Of a stretch of 64,000 nucleotides of DNA, positions 1-11,500 are shown one piece after another. Below the pieces are notes generated by a model, which was given only the letters and a program-made list of their open reading frames with translations, did no database searches and was not told where the DNA came from. The DNA is from Wuchereria bancrofti (lineage: Eukaryota > Nematoda > Chromadorea > Rhabditida > Onchocercidae). Position numbers and translations under genes: made by a program. Each line of letters opens with the position of its first letter. The first letter of the stretch is position 1. Where the stretch lies: positions 953,396-1,017,395 of the forward strand of contig SSBO01000003.1 in assembly GCA_005281725.1 (NCBI GenBank), in the 5' to 3' direction.

Positions 1-194
1 TTTCCGAAAATACGCGATAAATGTTCGAAACTTAGAAATAAGGATCAAATTATTTCTTTACTAATCATTGCGAATAAACTCAGAAACTGTAACAGTGCCT
101 ATTCTATTCAACTATTTATTATCAATATTAACTAGTTACAGCAGTATTTATATCTTAATGAAGTCTATTTCAAGACAAATTGTAAAAACCATAC

Positions 195-1480
195 CTTTCC
201 TTCAACATGCTCTAATTCCAATCCTAGCTCTCTTAAATTTGCCTCGTACTGCAGGCGCTTATTTACTTTCTCCTCTCTTGATCTTGCACAAGCGCTCTAT
301 AATAATACCATATAAGATGGTTTTTGAAACTGGTTTTTCCAGAAATTATTCTGACAGCTTTTCGAGAAAATATGCTCATTATCTTGGCCCACATAGTACC
401 GTATTGTCGGTCCAATATGATATAACTACAACTTATGCTTGCAGAACTGTGCTGCAAATTGTAAGCTCAAAAATATCAGTAAATTAAACATTGAAAGAAT
501 CCCGCCTAAGAAAATGAAATCGAGAGTGAGTACCAAACCATTAACAAATATATTTAATTTCAAAGCACTGCTTACATCTTCTAGATCGTTTATACTGTTC
601 GATTCTTCTTCTTCTTCATCCATCTCACTACATTCGTAAGTCAGAACATAATCAATTTTCCTTTTACCATCTTTAAAATATGTACTGTGGAAGTCATTTC
701 GATGAGGCTTCGAAATTCCACACTCTTTCTAGAAGATTCATAAATGGTTGCAGCAGTTACTGGATTATGAATAGAGCATATTTTACCTGACAGAAGCCAA
801 ACAATGTCTGTAACAATCTCTATCATCCTCCACTTGCTTCTCCATAACTTATACAGATACTGTTTTTACTATTTAGTATTTTCCATCCTCATCTGCTGAT
901 CCGATTACAAATCCCCTAATTTCCTATTCATTGAAGAAACATCTCACGTCCCATGAAAATGACACCCTTACCTGCTTTTCTGCTAGCTCAGTGATATTCA
1001 TTATCAGTGACTCACACTCAAAACTATCGCTACGCTTCAAGCAATGTCTCCGATTATTGCCAAGCGACGTCCCTATAAAAAGAATCTTAATTTACACAGC
1101 GAATGATCTGAATAAACAGTCTGTTGCAGTATTTATTTTATGCATTCAGTATGATGGAAGAAACATGATCAGTAATACTTATTAAAAAAACTGTACGAGA
1201 AAATATGATAATAATATAAAACAGCATAAAAAATTAAGCAAAGAGAAAAAGTAATACGCTATTAATAAACCGAAATGTGCAAAATCAAAAATGCATGTTA
1301 ACAAAGCAAAAAGAAAAGAACAAAAATAAATGTACCAGAAAAACGAAATTATTCCCATTGATATCAAACACATTCACTGCCATTTCAAAGCCTTATTCAT
1401 AGCAATAGAAATGCACAACGGTGCTGTAAGCGTTATGTTTTTGGGGTGAAAAAATTCTTTAAATACTTACCACAATTCAT
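195..1480 (-). CDS. Anoctamin (TMEM16 family), N-terminal part, runs off left edge
   Basis: Four exons on the minus strand read in one frame: 1471-1480 (ATG, MNCG), 972-1072, 576-728 and 195-296, all with GT-AG ends and matching phases (1, 0, 0, 0). The third exon contains YFKDGKRKIDYVLTYE, the hallmark of the anoctamin dimerisation region. The fourth gives YEANLRELGLELE, also typical of that region. An acidic stretch (DEEEEESNSINDLED) ends exon 3. About 122 residues are present. The ten-helix membrane domain must lie beyond position 1. Anoctamins are calcium-activated chloride channels or phospholipid scramblases, and C. elegans has two (anoh-1, anoh-2). I cannot say which one this is. The first 10-nt coding exon is the weakest call. 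Confidence 0.8.
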
Positions 1481-3412
1481 TGCAGCAATTATATACAAAA
1501 ATTCTAGAACTGTCATAACATCATCATCTTTTTACCGATGCGCCACCACTTATGCTTTACCCATATTTAATAAGTAAACAACTAGTAGAGCATAAAATAA
1601 TGATGATGGAATAATAATTTCAGATTAATTCAAGATGTTTGCATTTTTTTACTACCTTGAATATGAGAACAGTGCAATTTTTATGCAAGTGGAAGAAATT
1701 ATTGTAGTGAATATTTAATGTGATGCAGAGGGTTATAGTGACAACAAAAACATAAATGGAAATTTAACATACATTGAAAAATAGCAAAAAATGTTGGAAC
1801 AAAGAGAACTAAATGAAACAAAATTAAAACATAATAAAATTTAAAAAAACTAAAAGAGATTAAAAACTATCTTGTGCTTGTAAATTAATCACTGCTTTGT
1901 TCTATAAAATGCTTGTTCAGCTTGCTCTAAGATACATACACCATTATAAAAAACTAACAATCACAAAAAGTCAATAATGAAATCATTAAAGTTATCATTA
2001 CTGCAATAAATTCGCTATCTCAGTAGTTAAAGTAGCAGTTAAACGAATATTTCCCTCCTATAAAATGAAAATTCAGCTTGCTTTTAATATATGCAATCAG
2101 AAATATAAGAGATAATTTCTTATCAAATACCTAATTCCATGATGGCTTGCGTTGGTGATGTTATGTCGTCATAAATTCATCCATCATGGTTCATGCCTGT
2201 AACACAATTAATATAAGCAAACGATAATCAAAAGATTAAAAAGGTGCAAAGTACTCGCCAAAGATTACGTAAAAAATTGACTGATAGAGCCAAACTCTAT
2301 AAACAAGGTATTATAATATTAAAAAGTAGTTCAGAATGATCGAAGCTGAGCAAAAGTCAATAATCTTGTGCAGTAAAGTACCTGAAATAAGTCACTTACA
2401 AATGTATAATCAAATAAAAATTTGAACAATAGCAACATGAACAGCAGAGATAAAGTATAGAAATTATGTGAATAAATAAGTATAAATTACATCGATCTCA
2501 TTTCCAAACAATATTCTATTCTATTTCATTCTACTTCATTCGATTCTAATTGTATTCTGTTCGTCTTAGCTTCCTTACTAGCATTCTAATTGAATTTATT
2601 TAATAATAAATTAGCAGACTGAAGCACACAAGAAAATCACAAATTCCAGTAAATGAGTACAAAAGATAAGAATTTATATTCATTATTATTCTGTACAACA
2701 AAAATTACCATCCATTCATATCTCTTTACTTCTTTTTAATATTTCACTCCTTATTCTCGTATTTTGCCATATAAATTTAAAGCAAATTATACAAATGTTA
2801 TTAATAAAACGTTAACTTAATCTAACATTTTCTCATCCTCTATACCTCAACATACTTCGACACAATATCAGAAGCTAACGTTACACTTTCACCCCCACAC
2901 CTATAACACGTACGCTTCACGTAATGCTAGGACTCGTAGTCCACGCAATCGAAGCCACAAGTTGAAGAATGATCGGTTGGTGAGGAGCCATTGTGCAAAC
3001 TGAACGATTCAACAGCATACGAATGTTGTAAATAGAAGTATAATACGTAAAACGTGAAGTAAGTTTGAATTTTCCCGTAATATGGTAGAAGTGCTACGTT
3101 GACATAGTACGTTTAGTAGTATCTTAAACAGACGTAAGTTTTATTCAAATCATTTAATGACAAGTAAATGCGAAGAGAGAGAGAGAGATAGCGAGATTCC
3201 AAACTTTCAGATTGATTCGAAAGAGACTGAAAATAATAATCATTAAATTAGGTATTTCATAAAGGTCATTCTAGTACGATAATATTCTGTAATGGGGTCA
3301 TCTGAAAAATTTTGAAATGTTGAAATGTCAAACTGTTATGAATCAATGTTGTTTCTTTTTCCTATAATATTTTTTGTGATTTGAAAATAAAAGTAAATAT
3401 GACAGATGACAG
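1481..3412. other. Intergenic, upstream of the anoctamin gene
   Basis: No convincing coding exon. A patch at about 2870-3060 has visibly higher GC than its surroundings and may be promoter or 5' leader of the anoctamin gene. A short GA tract lies at 3175-3189. Confidence 0.5.
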
Positions 3413-6400
3413 TCAACCGGAATTTGAGGAATCATCATGATTCATTGAAAATGAATTCCCCAATGTTGTCACATTGTCACATTTTGTCGAAATTACTGAT
3501 AACATCGATGAATCACTTTTTGCTATAACAATCATCATTTCATTTTTTTTTTTTTCGTTTAATCACAATAGACTGTTTTGAAGTGTTAATAAAATATAAA
3601 TTTGCATCTGTCAACACGTGTATTCTTCAAATTTCATAATGTTAGTATTTCATAAAATTTTAAATCTTGAATTTTTAAATTGGAAATTGTTGACTGCATT
3701 AATTCTAAGCGTAAAGAATACTTTTGTCTATTCTCAAGAATTTTCGAGAAAAAAAAAATAGATCAGAGTAGTCAGATTACCTGTATTCAGTTCCTGACCT
3801 TCAAGATATTCAAAAATAGAATTCTCATTGACACCTGAAATATGCAAGAAGTAAACAAATAATTTAAACAGTTGGTAACTCTCACAAACAATATTATTTC
3901 ATCACTTTACTTTTCATCTTCAAGAAAAATGATTGATTAGAGTAGAATAAAAAAAAGATTGTTGCATACTGCCGGAATCAAATTTGCTATTATCCGCAAA
4001 TGCAAGTAATTCTTCCATGTTATCAAGATATTGAACCGGCATTACGGTCTTCTCTGTAGAAATCAAATCTTGAATAATTTATTAAATATATATAAATTTA
4101 AAAAATGATACACCGAAAAAGTGAATTTAGAGAGATTTCATTAATCTTTAATCTAAATATTATGTAATCAAACGAACGTTGAAAACTATAATCTACCATT
4201 ATCAGTTGATGAAAATAACTCAAATTCATCGTTGATCGCTTCATTTTCTCCAACTTAATTATTTATTATTGAATTAAACCAGTAATATAGGTATTTGTAA
4301 AAAAAAAAAAAAAGAAAATGAAGTTATCTGATCAATTAATTGTAGAAAATCTGGACGAATTTAGCAGATAAAATGAAATAGATTGAACATTGAAAAAAAA
4401 AAGCTTACTTTGTTCAATAAATTCTAGCGAATCTCTAGCATATAAGCTATGAAATTTTGGTGGACGTCCTAAATTTGAAATTATCTTAAATTCATTTATG
4501 ATTTTCACATAATCAATATCTAATAATACTAAACTTACGTGTATAAATATCACTGGAAATAGTGTTACGTGTATCAACGCTTAAGATATCATCGATGCTC
4601 CATGATGTTTCCTCTGCTGCAGAATATATTATCTGTTTTATTTCTTTTTTTAGTTTTATTTTCTTGAAAAAATCCTAGTTCATTTTATATTTCATTTTCC
4701 AAAATAATCTCTTCAATATAATGTTAATATGATAATTGCTATGATTGTGTTACAAAAAGTTCCTAAATGCGCAAAAGCGCAAAAAAACACATTACCAAAA
4801 TAAAAAAGATAATCTTAAATATGAATTAATATTAAACACTTTAAGTGGTTATTAACTTTTTTTTAAACACTTTAAGTGGTTATTAACTTTTTTTTTAAAG
4901 TAATTATTAATAAATTATCAATATTGCTTACTGACTGCACAAATTTAAACGTATGAAAATTTATTGCTAATTTAAATTGTAATTGTATTTGTGATTTTAT
5001 GATAGAATTATGAGGCGTTAAATTCACATTTGAAATTGTTTGAAAACTATTTCAAAGCTGATAAACGGATCAAACTTGCTTCACTCTTGACGTTACTTAA
5101 TATTTGGCACTTTTTAAAAGCTGCTGTTAATGATAATGATTTTTGCACTAACTTTTTTCATGTTTCCAATTTGGTTTGCCGAATTTTCAGAAAAAAACAT
5201 TTATGGCATTGTTGTAAATTTAGGATTTCTTTCTTCCCTTTTCTTACTTTTATAAAAATGAATTTCAAACCATATTTCAATATCAGTGTGATTATCAAGA
5301 TAAACTCACCTGTGTTTAATTCTTTATCGGAAGTCTCTAAATCACCTGCAAATATTGTGATAAAAGATATGCAACAGCAAATAAAAAAAAATCAAAAAAT
5401 AAGATTCCAAATATTTTTAGACTACAACTAAATATTTAAATTAAACTAAGATGGTCATAATTTTAAATATTATAATGCTAATTTTTTTTTAAGATTGCCA
5501 AATCGATCATAATTTTAAATAAATTACTGATTTTGAAAATTTCAGACTGATTGTCATTTTCAATTTCAACAACTGTTTCAGATTTCGGTTCTGTATAATC
5601 AGAATAGATTAAATGCATCTCGCGACCTAAAATTATGTCTTTGCAGTATTCATATATTATTTTTAAATTATTTTCAATGCTTTATTCATTTTGGACCAAC
5701 GTAATCTTCAATAAGAGTTTTGTCTTATCTATTGCTTTCTTTATCTTTTTTATATTCATTATTGATAAACAAATCAATTATTAAAAAAAGTATTTTATAT
5801 AATTGAAATTATAGGTCGTAATATTTTCAATATTGTAAAATCAATAAGCATAAGATTGCAGTGATACAAGTGATAACATTCGATTAACATTTGATAAAAA
5901 TTTTGTATGAAGAAAAAAAAAACAATTCATACCTTCTTCTCGAATTTTCCAAAGTGCTGGATTACCTGAAAATAGTTAAAGTTGTATTTTCGAAATAAAT
6001 TTAGTTTAAATACTGAGTGGATGAAAAAAATGATTAAACTTTTTGCAGTAAAGAGAAGAAAAAAATATTTACCAAAAATAGAGCACCACGGACGTCCATC
6101 ATATTCAACATCTGTCTCTGATGGTGGCTCATCATAATCCGAATAAATTAAGTGAACTTCACGGCCTAAAACATAGTTCAACTCTTTTTAAAAAAAAAAA
6201 TTAATGCAATTTTTAATGATTTCTATACTTTGAACTTATTGTTTTAAAATAAATTTTTTAATAAAACATTTTATTAACACAGAACGAAATATTATTATTA
6301 TGAATTAAAGAAATTACATATAGTAAATTACGTATAGAACACAATTTCTTTCAAGAAAAGATTATTCAATTCCGGTTTATGCCGGACTTGTTAAAACGCA

Positions 6401-7719
6401 GTATAATATACATTAGACAAACCGTCAGTTTTTCTATTATTAAATATTTGATTTAGTTCAACACTTGTTTCAGAAGGAGGCTCATCATATTCAGAGTAAA
6501 CAAGTGATACTTCCTTGCCATCTTAAATTTTTTATTCATTAAGAAATAAATGTTTCTTATGCAAATCAATATTTTCCTATAGCCTATCTGGCTGTTTCTG
6601 ATCGAATATTGGATTTATGGAAAACAGTGGTCATCGAATTGTCACCTAAATCTAATTTCTGGTTCACATATTGGTGACAACAGCTTTTCTTTTTTTTTTT
6701 TGGTATCTCAGTGTGATGGCTTATTAATCAATGTTACTACTAATATTAGAAGTTTATGAATTTTGATCAATTTTTTAGTGTAGCTTTCTTTTTCTTTTCC
6801 ATAAATCTCAAAGAGAATAATATATCTGAAATTTTTTAAATTGATTCCACTTTAAATATTCGATTAGTTTTTCTTCTTGTTCCAAATCAGAAATTAGAAC
6901 TTTGAATTTGAGACAAAATTTTTTTGGAAGAAACTGTTACTAAATTAAAATATTAATGAAAAGCTTATTGATTACATGGAGGTGAGCAGTAATTATTGGT
7001 TCCATGTGGTGCATGATTGTAATAAAAATTAATTTCATCGCCTGCTGAAAATTATTGTTTATATTATGATGAAATATCAAAAATATATTTTAACGATGAA
7101 ATTATCATACTTACTCGATTTTGAACTTTGCCACCAATATTGTTTGGCTCCTTCGATTACCTCAACATCGGTTTCCGATGGAGTACAATCATATTCTGAA
7201 TATATTAGATGAACGCCTCGAGCTGAAAACATATTTTTTTCAAAATTTAATTTATTTCATAACCTCTCTCTCTCTCCCTCTCTCTCTCTCTCTCTCGTAA
7301 GGTAAAAGTATTACTGGTATTTCTATCATCATTATCATGACCATCCAAACATTCTTGACTTTCATCATTGACCGACGATGAGGAATGCATATTATTGAAA
7401 TTGTAAAACAACCGTCTATGATACATACAAAAGAGAGCAATGACAGAAATGAAGATAATTCATTCATTTTATAATTTTTTTTTTTTTTTTTTGAAGTTTC
7501 CGGAAGTTCGAATTAGTGATCTGAATAGTAATTTATATTAGAAAGATTTAATGGAAATAGTTGCATTCTTGAAATTCCAGAAGCGAAACAGTTTGTCATA
7601 GGATGGGTGTTGCCACAATTATTATAATTATTGCTGTTGTTGTTATTTTTTACTTCTTTTGCTGTCACGGAAAACAGGTTCTCTCTTCCAATTAGAAGAA
7701 TGAGAACCACTCCTTTTTC
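3413..7719 (-). CDS. Modular gene of symmetric phase-1 mini-exons with repeated YDEPPSETD peptide
   Basis: Exons read 5' to 3': 7654-7719, 7115-7222, 6976-7044, 6423-6521, 6073-6165, 5933-5965, 5528-5626, 5310-5345, 4539-4616, 4409-4468, 4197-4253, 3970-4053, 3781-3834, then terminal 3413-3495 with TGA. Lengths are 66, 108, 69, 99, 93, 33, 99, 36, 78, 60, 57, 84 and 54 nt. Each internal exon begins with two bases of a split codon and ends with one, so any subset joins in frame. Four exons (7115-7222, 6423-6521, 6073-6165, 5528-5626) share the pattern HLIYS(D/E)YDEPPSETDVE and look like exon duplicates. The remaining exons are acidic and almost free of cysteine. A further exon ending at 7315 holds a hydrophobic stretch, but its 5' end is unclear. 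I know no family with this peptide. It is either the cytoplasmic tail of the receptor at 8507-17003 or a separate secreted micro-exon-type gene starting at the ATG at 7467. The exon reading is fairly sure; the function is unknown. Confidence 0.7.
4833..4894. repeat. 31-bp direct duplication
   Basis: Two adjacent copies of a 31-bp unit containing TTTAAGTGGTTATTAAC, inside the intron between mini-exons 4539-4616 and 5310-5345. Confidence 0.9.
7264..7297. repeat. TC/GA simple repeat
   Basis: An almost pure CT tract in the intron between the exon ending at 7315 and the one starting at 7222. Confidence 0.9.
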
Positions 7720-8096
7720 CTGAAATTATCTTTCATTCAGGAAGGATAAGAATCACTTCTTTTACCTCAAATTATCTTTGATTCAGGAAGGATAAGAATC
7801 ACTTCTTTTACCTGAAATTATCTTTCATTCAGGAAGGGTGAGAATCACTCCTTTTTCCTGAAATTATCTTTCATTCAGGAAGGATAAGAATCACTTCCTT
7901 TACCTGAAATTATCTTTGATTCAGGAAGGGTGAGAATCACTCCTTTTTCCTGAAATTATCTTTCATTCAGGAAGGATAAGAATCACTTCTTTTACCTGAA
8001 ATTATCTTTGATTCAGGAAGGATAAGAATCACTTCTTTTACCTGAAATTATCCTTCATTCAGGAAGGATAAGAATCACTTCTTTTTCCTGAAATTG
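7719..8096. repeat. 46-bp tandem array that copies a 3' splice site
   Basis: Eight full copies start at 7719, 7765, 7811, 7857, 7903, 7949, 7995 and 8041, with a partial ninth at 8087. On the minus strand each unit carries ATAATTTCAG followed by GAAAAAGGAGTG or GTAAAAGAAGTG. The acceptor used by mini-exon 7654-7719 is the last of the series. The first bases of that exon are the first bases of the repeat unit, so the array looks like tandem duplication of an intron/exon boundary. Each unit also holds the short inverted repeat CCTGAA...TTCAGG. In the exon frame the extra copies read K-R-S-D-S-(Y/H)-P-S and then stop. Confidence 0.9.
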
Positions 8097-8506
8097 ATTT
8101 TATATGATTCTATAAAGGATTTGTTGGGATGGAACAAGGATAAAAATGACATAACTCAAAAATGATGTAGAATAATTTGAAGTTTGAATGATAGAAAATG
8201 GAAGACTATCATTACCAAAGGTTGTTTTCAGAAAAGCGCATCTGTTCAAGAGAGTGCGGCATCATCAAATTCCGGTTTCCAAGGCAATACTACAACTGTA
8301 GGGGTGCTGTTTTACCAATTTTGGCATTTAAGAATTTACTTCTTCATCTTGTTTTGACTTTCATTTTAAAATGGAAAAGAAACAACAACAAAAAAAAAAA
8401 GGGTGAAAACACATTAACCAACTTTCTAGCTATTTCAATTTGATTTTATTTGAAATAAAACTTTTTGCATTTTCATTATTGTATTATGTTTTAGAATTCA
8501 AAATAC

Positions 8507-11500
8507 TTAACTCCAACGATGACACGAGGACGTTCCGTTCACATTGGACCAACTTAAAGTTTATCAAATACTTTAACACTAAGGTATGCAGCAAAAAAAA
8601 ATTAACACTATGCAAAAATATTGATCAATAAATGATATTATGTAGAGGATGACGTTTTCAAAAATTTTCAAAAAACTGATTCAAAAGTATTGAAGCCCAT
8701 ATTTTCATTTGTCGGTGATTGAGCCTGATTGCTGAAAATTCATTTTTCAAATAGTATGAAAATATTTTTGTTTATTAATAAATTTGAGAAGAATTAGTTT
8801 AAGTGATAAAATTTTTATATGTATTGAGATTAAGTATAACTGAATTTAATTACTCAATGTTTGTCTAAATTTGCGCAAGTAATTGTGTTAATATTAATAT
8901 CAATAACTGTAGAAATTTGTCAAAATACTTACTTAACCTCTAACTTTCATTTTTCCAAATAATTAAGGTTAAGGTTAAAGTTATTTGAGTTACTTACCTT
9001 AATGGACAAATTTTTTTACAGCAACAAAGTACTCCATCGAGTGTTTTTACATGAGAATCTGTAATATTATGTACACCGCTACAAACATAGGATCGAAACA
9101 TCCATAATTTGACGTGTTTACAATAATTTAGTACCAATAATCTCGGTTTTTCTTTTATTAATCTTGGTATATCATCGATACACCCACGCTTAAAAATTTT
9201 GTTAGTGCAAAGCAACAAATGAAAGAATGAAATTTTCAACATGAAAGATTTAAAATATTGTTTGGGAAATATCAAAATAGCTTGATTTAATTATTTAATT
9301 TAAGGATATTTAAAAATTTAATTATTTAATTTAAGAAAGTAAATGAAATGGAAATAAAGTGTTAATAGCTTCTTCTGTCTTAAAAAGAATTATCTTGGAT
9401 CATTAATTTAGCTTTACATCAATTTTTGATCAAATGTAACTGTTCGAATTGTTAATATAATTTGTGAAATTACTCCGTAGTAGTTGACTTATGTAAACAG
9501 AATTTACCAATGATTATAAAATTTCAGAATTAAATTTTTAATTATTGCTTGTTTCTTATAAACATCATCTTAATTGTCTTTTTTTTTTTCATAAATAGGC
9601 TTGGTTTTTATTTGTAAAATTTAAGCTTACTTGCCTTTCACCATCGAAAGAATGAAAATCAAAGCATCCTAAATTCGTTTTACAATTTATTCTCTGTAAA
9701 TCATCTGTAATGTAACATTTCGAATAACCAGACGGTTCTCTGTCGCCTGCATAACGATGTAATGTCAATGGTAACAAATGTTCGACTAAATTTGGGAAAC
9801 CTGAAAACGAAAATTTTTGATTTTAAAATTATCGGGACTTCCTTTAATTTTAAATTAATATCTTTAATTCATTCAGCTTTGATAATAAGCCATAAAATGA
9901 CTTATATTTATCTAACTTTTTAGTTTTTTTTTTTTTAAAAAAAAAGTAAAAAACAGTTTTGAAAGAAATGGAATTCAATTTAAAAAAAAGAAAAATAACG
10001 TTTAGTTGACCGTTGCATGATTTAGTTGAATTCGATTGACATCGTTGTACAAATATATTAGTTTGATGTCGTTTAAATGTTGTAAAACGTCTTGAATTTT
10101 TAGCTTGCGCATCCGTTTTTGGTGGACGTAATGTGTGTATACCAAAGGAAATACTTTCTCTGCTAATTTTAACAAAAGTAACACAAATTGGAGTACTATT
10201 TGTCATCTAAAATTAAAACATTTATGTTGCATTTTGCTAGAACAAAAAAAAAAAAAAGCAATAATGTAAGATTATTAGAAAAATTCGAACGTTGAATTAG
10301 ATTAGTAATAGTTAATAATTAATAGTAATTAATGACAATGAGTATGTAGTGAAGGTAACCTATCTCATCAAAAAGTTCAAAAAATTTAAAAATTTCACCA
10401 TAATAATATGATACTTGAAAAATTCATTATGTTAAAAATATAAATCTCAAACGTTTCCACTAAAATTTAATCAAGATTTTTTTTTGAAATTCCGCATTTT
10501 TCCGCTCAAGAAATTCCGCATTCCGCAATTCCGCAATTATGACTTATCACTTTTTTTATTAAAAATATCAGTTCAAGTAAGTGAATATATTACCACTCTT
10601 TTGATTAAAATACCAGCGAAACTAATATTTCGAGTAACTGAATATAAATCAATAAGTAATGGTCCATTTTCATGATATGCTTCATAACAAGTTGGCCTTT
10701 TAAGAGTGTTTTTGTATTGTTTGAAATAATCGTGCATATTTTCATCACAAGTTCCCTGTAGTACCTGTCTCATTAACCTTAATAATTTAATGCTTGTGAA
10801 ATTTGTTATATTGAAGATATAAATTTCAACCATTCCCATTAAATTAACAAATGAATGAAAAATAGGAAAGAATAAAATCAAATTTCCTTGAAGTCAATAG
10901 AAATGGATTTGATTCTTTTCTTTCAAAATAGATAAAATCCCTTGCTCTAATAATTTAATTAATATTGAGGAAGTGATTTTTTTTTTTTTAGATTTTGTTT
11001 AGACATATCCTAGTTTTAATAGTTATCATTCTAAAATTTCTATAAATGATTTTATTAAAATTTTTATATATAATTTTGAGTTTCGTACAATTTGCCTTTC
11101 TTTCCGCAAATAACTGAAAAATAAATCCATTAAAAGACTGAGATATGTTAATTGTTGTTTGCATTCACACTTAAAAAATTGATAAGTGACAGGTTCATGT
11201 ATATAGTCTTTTCGATGACAATTTTGAGATCTTAGTGGAAATGTATTTAATATTTCACAAACCAAATTTCTGTAACAAAGAAGCTTTAAATGGTGAAAAA
11301 ATTTTTGTTTGTCGAAAAAACTGAAATAATTTTATAATGTATGAAAATAAGTTAGTATTGAAGAAAGAAATTTATAGATCAAAGATTGTCTTATTTCAGT
11401 ATTCCTTAAACAAATGTAAAGCCATTTCAAATTTCCATATGAAATGAAAAGTCATTTATCCAACATTCATCTTTCAACTATAGCTAAGCTTATCTGAGCT

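Noticed and set aside
68..487. 139-residue plus-strand open frame
   Set aside because: It lies antisense to anoctamin exons 195-296 and the adjoining intron; the minus-strand exons have family motifs and splice sites, this frame has neither.
931..1185. 84-residue plus-strand open frame
   Set aside because: Antisense to the second anoctamin exon (972-1072), which joins in phase to the next exon.
2870..3060. Possible tRNA or first exon in the GC-richer patch upstream of anoctamin
   Set aside because: No cloverleaf or B-box could be found and the longest Met-started minus frame is only 24 codons.
5030..5431. 133-residue plus-strand open frame
   Set aside because: It overlaps mini-exon 5310-5345 on the other strand and has no splice or family support.
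8198..8443. Plus-strand frame and a minus-strand segment reading LPWKPEFDDAALS then stop
   Set aside because: The plus frame ends in a Lys/Asn tract. The minus segment follows CTACAG and could be an alternative terminal exon of the mini-exon gene, but there is no donor and nothing to confirm it.
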